A stretch of 64,000 bases of DNA. Source: Mimachlamys varia (Eukaryota > Mollusca > Bivalvia > Pectinida > Pectinidae). Where the stretch lies: assembly GCA_947623455.1 (NCBI GenBank), contig OX392531.1, positions 58,012,139 to 58,076,138 on the forward strand. Reading direction: 5' to 3'. The notes under the pieces are model-generated. The model worked only from the letters and a program-made list of their open reading frames with translations. It did not search any database and was not told the DNA's origin. Shown here piece by piece: positions 1 through 13,700 of this stretch. Within the stretch, counting starts at the first letter, position 1; each line of letters opens with the position of its first letter. The position numbers were made by a program, and so were the translations under genes.

Positions 1-3000
1 CAAACACAGACTTTATACAGACGGACCGGTACACCCAGCAGACTCCATCGCTGACGTACTACAAACAGAGAGACTTTATACAGACGGACCGGTACACCCA
101 GCAGACTCCATCGCTGACGTACTACAAACACAGAGACTTTATACAGACGGACCGGTACACCCAGCAGACTCCATCGCTGACGTACTACAAACAGAGACTT
201 TATACAGACGGACCGGTACACCCAGCAGACTCCATCGCTGACGTACTACAAACAGAGAGACTTTATACAGACGGACCGGTACACCCAGCAGACTCCATCG
301 CTGACGTACTACAAACACAGAGACTTTATACAGACGGACCGATACATCCAGCAGACTCCATCGCTGACGTACTACAAACACAGAGACTTTATACAGACGG
401 ACCGGTACACCCAGCAGACTCCATCGCTGACGTACTACAAACACAGACTTTATACAGACGGACCGGTACACCCAGCAGACTCCATCGCTGACGTACTACA
501 AACACAGAGACTTTATACAGACGGACCGGTACATCCAGCAGACTCCATCGCTGACGTACTACAAACACAGAGACTTTATACAGACGGACCGGTACACCCA
601 GCAGACTCCATCGCTGACGTACTACAAACACAGAGACTTTATACAGACGGACCGGTACACCCAGCAGACTCCATCGCTGACGTACTACAAACAGAGAGAC
701 TGTATACAGACGGACCGGTACACCCAGCAGACTCCAACGCTGACGTACTACAAACACAGAGACTTTATACAGACGGACCGGTACACCCAGCAGACTCCAT
801 CGCTGACGTACTACAAACAGAGAGACTGTATACAGACGGACCGGTACACCCAGCAGACTCCAACGCTGACGTACTACAAACACAGAGACTTTATACAGAC
901 GGACCGGTACACCCAGCAGACTCCATCGCTGACGTACTACAAACAGAGAGACGGTATACAGACGGACCGGTACACCCAGCAGACTCCATCGCTGACGTAC
1001 TACAAACAGAGAGACGGTATACAGACGGACCGGTACACCCAGCAGACTCCATCGCTGACGTACTACAAACAGAGACTTTATACAGACGGACCGGTACACC
1101 CAGCAGACTCCATCGCTGACGTACTACAAACAGAGACTTTATACAGACGGACCGGTACACCCAGCAGACTCCATCGCTGACGTACTACAAACACAGAGAC
1201 TTTATACAGACGGACCGGTACACCCAGCAGACTCCATCGCTGACGTACTACAAACACAGAGACTTTATACAGACGGACCGGTACACCCAGCAGACTCCAT
1301 CGCTGACGTACTACAAACACAGACTTTATACAGACGGACTGGTACACCCAGCAGACTCCATCGCTGACGTACTACAAACAGAGACTTTATACAGACGGAC
1401 CGGTACACCCAGCAGACTCCATCGCTGACGTACTACAAACACAGAGACTTTATACAGACGGACCGGTACACCCAGCAGACTCCATCGCTGACGTACTACA
1501 AACAGAGACTTTATACAGACGGACCGGTACACCCAGCACACTCCATCGCTGACGTACTACAAACAGAGAGACTTTATACAGACGGACCGGTACACCCAGC
1601 AGACTCCAACGCTGACGTACTACAAACACAGAGACTTTATACAGACGGACCGGTACACCCAGCAGACTCCAACGCTGACGTACTACAAACACAGAGACTT
1701 TATACAGACGGACCGGTACACCCAGCAGACTCCATCGCTGACGTACTACAGAGACTTTATACAGACGGGCCGGTACACCCAGCAGACTCCATCGCTGACG
1801 TACTACAAACACAGAGACTTTATACAGACGGACCGGTACACCCAGCAGACTCCATCGCTGACGTACTACAAACAGAGAGACTTTATACAGACGGACCGGT
1901 ACACCCAGCAGACTCCATCGCTGACGTACTACAAACAGAGAGACTTTATACAGACGGACCGGTACACCCAGCAGACTCCAACGCTGACGTACTACAAACA
2001 GAGAGACGGTATACAGACGGACCGGTACACCCAGCAGACTCCATCGCTGACGTACTACAAACAGAGAGACTTTATACAGACGGACCGGTACACCCAGCAG
2101 ACTCCATCGCTGACGTACTACAAACACAGACTTTATACAGACGGACCGGTACACCCAGCAGACTCCATCGCTGACGTACTACAAACAGAGAGACTTTATA
2201 CAGACGGACCGGTACACCCAGCAGACTCCATCGCTGACGTACTACAAACACAGAGACTTTATACAGGCGGACCGGTACACCCAGCAGACTCCATCGCTGA
2301 CGTACTACAAACAGAGAGACTTTATACAGACGGACCGGTACACCCAGCAGACTCCATCGCTGACGTACTACAAACAGAGAGACTTTATACAGACGGACCG
2401 GTACACCCAGCAGACTCCATCGCTGACGTACTACAAACAGAGAGACTTTATACAGACGGACCGGTACACCCAGCAGACTCCAACGCTGACGTACTACAAA
2501 CAGAGAGACGGTATACAGACGGACCGGTACACCCAGCAGACTCCATCGCTGACGTACTACAAACACAGAGACTTTATACAGACGGACCGGTACACCCAGC
2601 ACACTCCATCGCTGACGTACTACAAACAGAGAGACTTTATACAGACGGACCGGTACACCCAGCAGATTCCATCGCTGACGTACTACAAACAGAGACTTTA
2701 TACAGACGGACCGGTACACCCAGCAGACTCCATCGCTGACGTACTACAAACACAGAGACTTTATACAGACGGACCGGTACACCCAGCAGACTCCATCGCT
2801 GACGTACTACAAACAGAGAGACTTTATACAGACGGACCGGTACACCCAGCACACTCCATCGCTGACGTACTACAAACACAGAGACTTTATACAGACGGAC
2901 CGGTACACCCAGCAGACTCCATCGCTGACGTACTACAAACACAGAGACTTTATACAGACGGACCGGTACACCCAGCACACTCCATCGCTGACGTACTACA

Positions 3001-3171
3001 AACAGAGACTTTATACAGACGGACCGGTACACCCAGCAGACTCCATCGCTGACGTACTACAAACACAGAGACTTTATACAGACGGACCGGTACACCCAGT
3101 AGACTCCATCGCTGACGTACTACAAACACAGAGACTTTATACAGACGGACCGGTACACCCAGCAGACTCCC
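1..3171. repeat. Satellite array 1, ~62-63 bp unit
   Basis: About 50 head-to-tail copies of a ~62-63 bp unit containing GGACCGGTACACCCAGCAG and CATCGCTGACGTACTACAAA. Length variants of 61-63 bp come from changes in a CAAACACAGAGA / CAAACAGAGA stretch. The array is open at the left window edge and ends abruptly near 3171 inside a unit (after CAGCAGACTCC). Copies differ by scattered single substitutions such as CATCGCTG/CAACGCTG and CAGCAGA/CAGCACA. The 63-bp form is a multiple of three, so long minus-strand frames persist. I see no evidence that they are genes. Confidence 0.97.
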
Positions 3172-3189
3172 CACCAAAGCGAAATAACG

Positions 3190-3295
3190 AAATAACGCCA
3201 AACCGAAGTGAAAATAACGACAAAACGTAGAATTTAAATGGCGTCTTTTAGAAAAGACGCTTTGGCGTTATTTTCACTTCGGTTTGGCGTTATTT
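3190..3295. repeat. Perfect inverted repeat with nested hairpin
   Basis: A left arm at 3190-3219 and a right arm at 3266-3295 are exact reverse complements over 30 bp, separated by 46 bp. The spacer contains a second near-perfect palindrome at 3241-3260 (GCGTCTTTT, AG, AAAAGACGC). The structure directly abuts the end of satellite array 1. It could be a foldback/MITE-type element or a hairpin-forming array boundary. No target duplication was identified. Confidence 0.85.
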
Positions 3296-3925
3296 TGGGC
3301 GAAGAGACGAAATTTCATATACAAGCCACCATACATGTATTACTACTCTGTATGGACGTGTTGTGAACGTGGCTGCAACGAAGAAAGATATCACCACAGA
3401 CAGAATATAACGTGATACACACAGGAAAAAGTGTTATACAGAATAAATGCTGTACCTATTCATCACAAATTGTGGTCCCGTCAGTTCAAACTGAAGCAGT
3501 CGGCTGCGCTAGCTGACAGATTCAGATAAACGTTTCTCCCGTATGTACACAGCTACGTATACTCGGGCGAGTGTGTAGCTTTCGCCTGTCATCGCCTGCA
3601 TGCAGTGATATAAGGGGACTCAACTGTTCGCGGTTTCGTTAGTAATATGGTCTGATTAACTTGTGCGTTGTATGTGTATTGGCGACAGGTTTATAAATGT
3701 CTCATAATTTGTAGTTAGTACGATATATTTAAGACAATGGTCTATGTTATACAACATTACCGTAATTTGTAGTTAGTACGATATATTTAAGATAATGGTC
3801 TATGTTATACAACATTACCGTAAGACTCTCATTTCTCCAAGTATCTGTGTATAAGTAGAATGTTGCATGAGTCGGAGGTACTTGACAACTACGTACGGCA
3901 ACCCATATCTAAGGTCAATTTATCC
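3296..3925. other. Single-copy spacer with a 58-bp tandem duplication
   Basis: No gene is recognised here. The only structure seen is a two-copy direct repeat with 58-bp period (copies starting at 3711 and 3769, ending about 3823), containing GTAGTTAGTACGATATATTT. The rest looks like unique intergenic DNA between arrays 1 and 2. Confidence 0.7.
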
Positions 3926-6182
3926 ACATATTAGTCGTAAGGTTACATACATATAAATTGTCAGATTACATACATATCAATCGTAAGGTTACCTACATAT
4001 CAGTTGTCAGGTTACATACATATCAGTCGTCAGGTTACATACATATCAGTCGTCAGGTTACATACATATCAGTCGTCAGGTTACATACATATCAGTCGTC
4101 AGGTTACATACATATCAGTTGTCAGGTTACATACATATCAGTTGTCAGGTTACATACATATCAGTCGTCATGTTACATACATATCTGTCGTCAGGTTACA
4201 TACATATCAGTCGTCATGTTACATACATATCTGTCGTCAGGTTACATACATATCAGTCGTCAGGTTACATACATATCAGTTGTCAGGTTACATACAATCA
4301 GTCGTCAGGTTACATACATATCAGTCGTCAGGTTACATACATATCAGTCGTCAGGTTACATACATATCAGTTGTCAGGTTACATACATATCAGTTGTCAG
4401 GTTACATACATATCAGTCGTCAGGTTACATACATATCAGTCGTTAGGTTACATACATATCAGTTGTCAGGTTACATACATATCAGTCGTCAGGTTACATA
4501 CATATCAGTCGTAAGGTTACATACATATCAGTCGTCAGGTTACATACATGTCAGTCGTCAGGTTACATACATATCAGTTGTCAGGTTACATACATATCTG
4601 TCGTCAGGTTACATACATATCAGTTGTCAGGTTACATACATATCAGTCGTCAGGTTACATACATATCAGTCGTCAGGTTACATACATATTAGGTGTCAGG
4701 TTACATACATATCAGTTGTCAGGTTACATACATATCAGTCGTCATGTTACATACATATCTGTCGTCAGGTTACATACATATCAGTCGTCAGGTTACATAC
4801 ATATCAGTTGTCAGGTTACATACATATCAGTCGTCAGGTTACATACATATCAGTCGTCAGGTTACATACATATCAGTCGTCAGGTTACATACATATCAGT
4901 TGTCAGGTTACATACATATCAGTTGTCAGGTTACATACATGTCAGTCGTCAGGTTACATACATATCAGTTGTCAGATTACATACATATTAGGTTTCAGGT
5001 TACATACATATCAGTCGTCAGGTTACATACATATCAGTCGTCAGGTTACATACATAACAGGTGTCATGTTACATACATGTCAGTCGTCAGGTTACATACA
5101 TATCAGTTGTCAGGTTACATACATATCAGTTGTCAGGTTACATACATAACAGGTGTCATGTTACATACATGTCAGTCGTCAGGTTACATACATATCAGTT
5201 GTCAGGTTACATACATATCAGGTGTCAGGTTACATACATATCAGTCGTCATGTTCCATACATGTCAGTCGTCAGGTTACATACATATCAGTTGTCAGGTT
5301 ACATACATATCAGTCGTCAGGTTACATACATATCAGTCGTCAGGTTACATACATATTAGGTGTCAGGTTACATACATATCAGTTGTCAGGTTACATACAG
5401 TCAGGTTACATACATATCAGTTGTCAGGTTACATACATATCAGTTGTCAGGTTACATACATATCAGTCGTCAGGTTACATACATATCAGTCGTCAGGTAA
5501 CATACATATCAGGTGTCATGTTACATACATATCAGTCGTCAGGTTACATATCAGATGTCAGGTTACATACATATCAGTCGTCAGGTTACATACATATCAG
5601 TTGTCAGGTTACATACATATCAGTCGTCAGGTTACATACATATCAGTCGTCAGGTTACATATCAGATGTCAGGTTACATACATATCAGTCGTCAGGTTAC
5701 ATACATATCAGTCGTCAGGTTACATACATAACAGGTGTCATGTTACATTCATGTCAGTCGTCAGGTTACATACATATCAGTTGTCAGGTTACATACATAT
5801 CAGGTGTCAGGTTACATACGTATCAGTCGTCATGTTCCATACATGTCAGTCGTCAGGTTACATACATGTCAGTCGTCAGGTTACATACATATCAGTCGTC
5901 ATGTTACATATATGTCAGTCGTCAGGTTAAATATCAGTCGTCAGGTTACATACATGTCAGTCGTCAGATTAAACATCAGTTGTCAGGTTACATACATATT
6001 AGTTGTCAGGTTACATACATATCAGTCGTCATTTTCATACCTACCAGTCGTCAGGTTACATACATATCAGTCGTCAGGTTACATACATGTCAGTTGTCAG
6101 GTTACATACATATCGGTTGTCATGTTACATACATACCAGTCGTCATGTTACATACATATCAGTCGTCAGGTTACATACATGT
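3926..6182. repeat. Satellite array 2, 23-bp unit
   Basis: About 97 copies of a 23-bp unit with core TCAGGTTACATACATATCAG. Common variants are CAGTCGTC/CAGTTGTC, GGTTACA/TGTTACA and CATATC/CATGTC. A few units are shortened, for example near 5393-5405 and 5543. The unit has no stop codon in any plus-strand phase. Because 23 is not a multiple of three, each frame cycles through all phases and stays open for up to about 500 codons. This is a property of the unit and not evidence of a gene. Confidence 0.97.
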
Positions 6183-6192
6183 ATGACGACTG
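6160..6192. repeat. Inverted terminal monomer of array 2
   Basis: The last direct unit (CAGTCGTCA at 6160-6168) is followed by its reverse complement TGACGACTG at 6184-6192. The array therefore ends in a 9-bp stem with a 15-nt loop. Further monomer-like inverted sequence (GATACATGTAAGTGACG) follows. Confidence 0.65.
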
Positions 6193-6304
6193 TTGTATGA
6201 TACATGTAAGTGACGGTTTCGATTATATCATCGTGAACTTTCCCTTTTTTCATCATATGGTGTTTTCATGTCGCAGTTGATTCGTTATTTCAGAGCTTGC
6301 TATT

Positions 6305-6572
6305 ATTAGTGTGCTTTATTTGTTGTGATTGGCAATGATGACTCTGTTCTCATTTTGAGGATTGATTTTTACTATGATGTTACCTAGGTTTTCATGACTG
6401 GTGTCGTCGATGAAGCATAAGACGCTTAATCTTCTTGAACACCTGGTCTTATTCTTTTGTACTTTTACGAGGGTCTCCATGTACATCTTTCTTTTGTTCA
6501 TATTTTGCCTCTAGTTTGATCGATTTTGAGTTCCCTTAATTGTTTTGTTGACGCTTTGGTATTCTCTGATTT
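6305..6572. repeat. Dispersed repeat, copy 1
   Basis: This ~270-bp block is clearly similar to 28456-28728 in KDM1A intron 6. Shared stretches include GGTGTCGTCGATGAAGCA, ACACCTGGTCTTATTCT and GGGTCTCCATGTA. I see no terminal inverted repeat or coding potential. It is probably a fossil interspersed element of unknown class. Confidence 0.75.
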
Positions 6573-6666
6573 GTGTTTATTTTAATAACATATATCACAT
6601 ACAAAATAAGATTGTGTACTCTCACATGGTATATAAGATGCATCATATATACACAATACATAGAGG

Positions 6667-6757
6667 ATATCTAACAGTATCTTCAGTAATACCAAATATA
6701 TTTTAGTGGGGCTAATATTTGATATTTTTTGGTATTACTGAAGATAATGTTAGATAT
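6667..6757. repeat. Short foldback element
   Basis: The arms at 6667-6699 and 6722-6757 are inverted repeats of about 33 bp with one mismatch and a 3-nt length difference. They centre on CTTCAGTAATACC / GGTATTACTGAAG, with a ~22-nt loop. The size suits a tiny MITE or a hairpin RNA precursor. Expression cannot be judged from sequence. Confidence 0.7.
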
Positions 6758-7704
6758 TTTGTTTATTACATTTTTGTATGAAAATCTACATTGGCAGCTT
6801 CTGATTTTCCCATCGTTTGTAAGCAGCGTTCTGATTGGTCAAATCAGAAAAAGTGATATTTTTCACCAGTGCCTGTTCTTGTATACCATCTGTGACTGCA
6901 ATAAAGAGCTTTTGAAATAAAATTACAATCTGATGGACTTGTCCCTAAAGGTTCATATACCTATTACTCATTCTTTATAATAAAGTTATCATTTGTGTTG
7001 TATACCAATAATAGCTTTTTATGTTTTTTCCGTGTGTAGTTAACATCGAAAATGGTTCGTATGTACATTAGGCGCCTTTGTTTTTATACACACCAGGTGC
7101 AGATATTGTTTTATCTATGCAGTACAGAATAAAGTACTGTGGATAAACAAAATCCAATAAGGAATTTCCGAGCTTCCGGTAGACGCCTTCACACGTGGGT
7201 ATCAACTATTTTGTTAAAGAGATTGTAAACTAAAGACATTGTATGTAACAACCAGAATCCCTTGTATGTAACAACCAGAATCCCTTGTATGTAACAACCA
7301 GAATCCCTCCTTTCTCTGCCTTACCTACGATATCTATCACAGTATACCTATATAATGGTAACGTTACATATCGTTTCTCATTGTCTGTAGACCGTAGTCT
7401 CAACCTGGAATGTACCATGGTGCACGGTAGTATATTAGAATAAAGGTGAGACAATCATTGACCTTGGCATTGTGAAATGAGGTAACCAATAATCTGGTGA
7501 TTCCTCGTACGATGTCATTGTATCATGGTATTATAAAGCTGTCGTCATTCTCTTTTTTACAAATATATCATAACAATCGCAAAACTGCTTTCGAACGTAA
7601 AAACAATAATCACTAACTTTCACATATTCCTCTCAATATGATAGATAAGTATGTCTCTCTGAAAAATGAGAAATGAGACGTCCACAAAAAAAAATATGAT
7701 ATTA
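6758..7704. other. Intergenic spacer with a 3 x 23 bp repeat
   Basis: No gene is recognised. Three exact direct copies of a 23-bp unit (GTATGTAACAACCAGAATCC, starts 7241, 7264, 7287) lie in otherwise unique sequence. Their core TGTATGTAAC matches the reverse complement of the array 2 unit and has the same period. From about 7649 to 7704 there are degenerate units of array 3. Confidence 0.65.
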
Positions 7705-10700
7705 ACATGTCCCTCTGAAATATAACAGAGCACATGTCCCTCTGAAATATAACAGAACACATGTCTCTCTGAAATATAACAGAACACACGTCCCTCTGAA
7801 ATATAACAGAACACGCGTCCCTCTGAAATATAACAGAACACATGTCCCTCTTAAATATAACAGAACACATGTCCCTCTGAAATATAACAGAACACACGTC
7901 CCTCTGAAATATAACAGAACACATGTCCCTCTTAAATATACCAGAATACATGTCCCTCTTAAATATAACAGAGCACATGTTCCTCTTAAATATAACAGAA
8001 CACGTGTCCCTCAAAAACATAACAGAACACGTGTCCCTCAAAAATATAACAGAGCACATGTCCCTCTGAAATATAACAGAACACATGTCTCACTGAAATA
8101 TAACAGAACACACGTCCTTCTGAAATATAACAGAACACATGTCCCTCTGAAATATAACAGAACACATGTCCCTCTTAAATATAACAGAACACGCGTCCCT
8201 CTTAAATATACCAGAATACATGTCCCTCTTAAATATAACAGAACACATGTTCCTCTAAAATATAACAGAACACATGTCCATCCAAATAAAACAGAACACA
8301 TATCCCTCTGAAATATAACAGAACACGTGTCCCTCTTAAATATAACAGAACACGTGTCCCTCTTAAATATAACAGAACACATGTCCCTCTGAAATATAAC
8401 AGAACACATGTCCCTCTTAAATATAACAGAACACATGTCCCTCCAAAATATAACAGAACACATGTCCCTCTGAAATATAACAGAACACACGTCCCTCTGA
8501 AATATAACAGAACACATGTCCCTCTGAAATATAACAGAACACATGTCCCTCTTAAATATAACAGAACACATGTCCCTCCAAAATATAACAGAACACATGT
8601 ACCTCTGATATAAAACAGAACACATGTCCCTCTGAAATATAACAGAACACATGTCCCTCTGAAATATAACAGAGCACATGTCCTTCTGAAATATAACAGA
8701 ACACATGTCCCTCTGAAATATAACAGAACACATGTCCCTCTTAAATATAACAGAACACATGTCCCTCTGAAATATAACAGAACACATGTCCCTCTGAAAT
8801 ATAACAGAACACACGTCCCTCTGAAATATAACAGAACACATGTCCCTCTGAAATATAACAGAACACATGTCCCTCTGAAATATAACAGAACACATGTCCC
8901 TCTTAAATATAACAGAACACATGTCCCTCTGAAATATAACAGAACACATGTCCCTCTGAAATATAACAGAACACACGTCCCTCTGAAATATGACAGAACA
9001 CATGTCCCTCTTAAATATACCAGAATACATGTCCCTCTTAAATATAACAGAGCACATGTTCCTCTTAAATATAACAGAACACGTTTCCCTCTTAAATATA
9101 CCAGAATACATGTCCCTCTTAAATATAACAGAGCACATGTTCCTCTTAAATATAACAGAACACGTGTCCCTCAAAAATATAACAGAGCACATGTCCCTCT
9201 GAAATATAACAGAACACATGTCTCACTGAAATATAACAGAACACACGTCCTTCTGAAATATAACAGAACACATGTCCCTCTGAAATATAACAGAACACAT
9301 GTCCCTCTTAAATATAACAGAGCACATGTCCCTCAAAAATATAACATAACACGTGTCCCTCAAAAATATAACAGAGCACATGTCCCTCTGAAATATAACA
9401 GAACACATGTCTCACTGAAATATAACAGAACACACGTCCTTCTGAAATATAACAGAACACATGTCCCTCTGAAATATAACAGAACACATGTCCCTCTTAA
9501 ATATAACAGAACACGCGTCCCTCTTAAATATACCAGAATACATCTCCCTTTTAAATATAACAGAACACATATCCCTCTGAAATATTACAGAACACATGTT
9601 CCTCTAAAATATAACAGAACACATGTCCATCCAAATAAAACAGAAGACATGTCCCTCTGAAATATAACAGAACACACGTCCCTCTTAAATATAACAGAAC
9701 ACGTGTCCCTCTTAAATATAACAGAACACATGTCCCTCTGAAATATAACAGAACACATGTCCCTCTGAAATATAACAGAACACATGTCCCTCCAAAATAT
9801 AACAGAACACATGTCCCTCTGAAATATAACAGAACACACGTCCCTCTGAAATATAACAGAACACATGTCCCTCTGAAATATAACAGAACACATGTCCCTC
9901 TTAAATATAACAGAACACATGTCCCTCCAAAATATAACAGAACACATGTCCCTCTGAAATAAAACAGAACACATGTCCCTCTGAAATATAACAGAACACA
10001 TGTCCCTCTGAAATATAACAGAGCACATGTCCTTCTGAAATATAACAGAACACATGTCCCTCTAAAATATAACAGAACACATGTCCCTCTGAAATATAAC
10101 AGAACACATGTCCCTCTGAAATATAACAGAACACACGTCCCTCTGAAATATAACAGAACACATGTCCCTCTGAAATATAACAGAACACATGTCCCTCTGA
10201 AATATAACAGAACACATATCCCTCTGAAAATATAACAGAACACACGTCCCTCTGAAATATAACAGAACACATGTCCCTCTTAAATATACCAGAATACATG
10301 TCCCTCTTAAATATAACAGAGCACATGTTCCTCTGAAATATAACAGAACACGTTTCCTTCTTAAATATACCAGAATACATGTCCCTCTTAAATATAACAG
10401 AGCACATGTTCCTCTTAAATATAACAGAACACGTGTCCCTCAAAAATATAACAGAACACGTGTCCCTCAAAAATATAACAGAGCACATGTCCCTCTGAAA
10501 TATAACAGAACACATGTCTCACTGAAATATAACCGAACACACGTCCTTCTGAAATATAACAGAACACATGTCCCTCTGAAATATAACAGAACACATGTCC
10601 CTCTTAAATATAACAGAGCACATGTCCCTCAAAAATATAACAGAACACGTGTCCCTCAAAAATATAACAGAGCACATGTTCCTCTTAAATATAACAGAAC

Positions 10701-13700
10701 ACATGTCTCTCTGAAATACAACAGAACACACGTCCTTCTGAAATATAACAGAACACATGTCCCTCTGAAATATAACAGAACACATGTCCCTCTTAAATAT
10801 AACAGAACACGCGTCCCTCTTAAATATACCAGAATACATCTCCCTTTTAAATATAACAGAACACATATCCCTCTGAAATATTACAGAACACATGTTCCTC
10901 TAAAATATAACAGAACACATGTCCATCCAAATAAAACAGAAGACATGTCCCTCTGAAATATAACAGAACACACGTCCCTCTTAAATATAACAGAACACGT
11001 GTCCCTCTTAAATATAACAGAACACATGTCCCTCTGAAATATAACAGAACACATGTCCCTCTGAAATATAACAGAACACATGTCCCTCCAAAATATAACA
11101 GAACACATGTCCCTCTGAAATATAACAGAACACACGTCCCTCTGAAATATAACAGAACACATGTCCCTCTGAAATATAACAGAACACATGTCCCTCTTAA
11201 ATATAACAGAACACATGTCCCTCCAAAATATAACAGAACACATGTCCCTCTGAAATAAAACAGAACACATGTCCCTCTGAAATATAACAGAACACATGTC
11301 CCTCTGAAATATAACAGAGCACATGTCCTTCTGAAATATAACAGAACACATGTCCCTCTAAAATATAACAGAACACATGTCCCTCTGAAATATAACAGAA
11401 CACATGTCCCTCTGAAATATAACAGAACACACGTCCCTCTGAAATATAACAGAACACATGTCCCTCTGAAATATAACAGAACACATGTCCCTCTGAAATA
11501 TAACAGAACACATATCCCTCTGAAAATATAACAGAACACACGTCCCTCTGAAATATAACAGAACACATGTCCCTCTTAAATATACCAGAATACATGTCCC
11601 TCTTAAATATAACAGAGCACATGTTCCTCTGAAATATAACAGAACACGTTTCCTTCTTAAATATACCAGAATACATGTCCCTCTTAAATATAACAGAGCA
11701 CATGTTCCTCTTAAATATAACAGAACACGTGTCCCTCAAAAATATAACAGAACACGTGTCCCTCAAAAATATAACAGAGCACATGTCCCTCTGAAATATA
11801 ACAGAACACATGTCTCACTGAAATATAACAGAACACACGTCCTTCTGAAATATAACAGAACACATGTCCCTCTGAAATATAACAGAACACATGTCCCTCT
11901 TAAATATAACAGAGCACATGTCCCTCAAAAATATAACAGAACACGTGTCCCTCAAAAATATAACAGAGCACATGTTCCTCTTAAATATAACAGAACACAT
12001 GTCTCACTGAAATACAACAGAACACACGTCCTTCTGAAATATAACAGAACACATGTCCCTCTGAAATATAACAGAACACATGTCCCTCTTAAATATACCA
12101 GAATACATGTCCCTCTTAAATATAACAGAGCACATGTTCCTCTTAAATATAACAGAACACGTGTCCCTCAAAAATATAACAGAACACGTGTCCCTCAAAA
12201 ATATAACAGAGCACATGTCCCTCTGAAATATAACAGAACACATGTCCCTCTGAAATATAACAGAACACACGTCCTTCTGAAATATAACAGAACACATGTC
12301 CCTCTTAAATATAACAGAACACGCGTCCCTCTTAAATATACCAGAATACATGTCCCTCTTAAATATAACAGAACACATATCCCTCTGAAATATTACAGAA
12401 CACATGTTCCTCTTAAATATAACAGAACACATATCCCTCTGAAATATTACAGAACACATGTTCCTCTAAAATATAACAGAACACATGTCCATCCAAATAA
12501 AACAGAAGACATGTCCCTCTGAAATATAACAGAACACGTGTCCCTCTTAAATATAACAGAACACGTGTCCCTCTGAAATATAACAGAACACATGTCCCTC
12601 TGAAATATAACAGAACACATGTCCCTCTCAAATATAACAGAACACATGTCCCTCCAAAATATAACAGAACACATGTCCCTCTGAAATATAACAGAACACA
12701 CGTCCCTCTGAAATATAACAGAACACATGTCCCTCTGAAATATAACAGAACACATGTCCCTCTTAAATATAACAGAACACATGTCCCTCCAAAATATAAC
12801 AGAACACATGTCCCTCTGAAATAAAACAGAACACATGTCCCTCTGAAATATAACAGAACACATGTCTCACTGAAATATAACAGAACACACGTCCTTCTGA
12901 AATATAACAGAACACATGTCTCTCTGAAATATAACAGAACACATGTCCCTCTTAAATATAACAGAGCACATGTCCCTCAAAAATATAACAGAACACGTGT
13001 CCCTCAAAAATATAACAGAGCACATGTCCCTCTGAAATATAACAGAACACATGTCTCACTGAAATATAACAGAACACACGTCCTTCTGAAATATAACAGA
13101 ACACATGTCCCTCTGAAATATAACAGAACACATGTCCCTCTTAAATATAACAGAACACGCGTCCCTCTTAAATATACCAGAATACATCTCCCTCTTAAAT
13201 ATAACAGAACTCATATCCCTCTGAAATATTACAGAACACATGTTCCTCTAAAATATAACAGAACACATGTCCATCCAAATAAAACAGAAGACATGTCCCT
13301 CTGAAATATAACAGAACACGTGTCCCTCTTAAATATAACAGAACACGTGTCCCTCTTAAATATAACAGAAACCATGTCCCTCTGAAATATAACAGAACAC
13401 ATGTCCCTCTGAAATATAACAGAACACATGTCCCTCAAAAATATAACAGAACACATGTCCCTCTGAAATATAACAGAACACACGTCCCTCTGAAATATAA
13501 CAGAACACATGTCCCTCTGAAATATAACAGAACACATGTCTCTCTTAAATATAACAGAACACATGTCCCTCCAAAATATAACAGAACACATGTCCCTCTG
13601 AAATAAAACAGAACACATGTCCCTCTGAAATATAACAGAACACATGTCCCTCTGAAATATAACAGAGCACATGTCCTTCTGAAATATAACAGAACACATG

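Noticed and set aside
139..3201. Minus-strand frames of 60-236 codons with a 21-residue repeat
   Set aside because: The unit length of 63 is divisible by three and the unit is stop-free in that frame. Frames shift whenever a 61- or 62-bp variant occurs, with no sign of selection or splice structure.
3958..6280. Plus-strand frames up to 497 codons in the 23-bp array
   Set aside because: All three frames are open with the same peptide, which no real gene shows. They are explained fully by the stop-free unit.
6729..6920. 63-codon plus-strand frame with a hydrophobic start
   Set aside because: It begins within the right arm of a foldback element, has AT-driven composition and no recognisable family.
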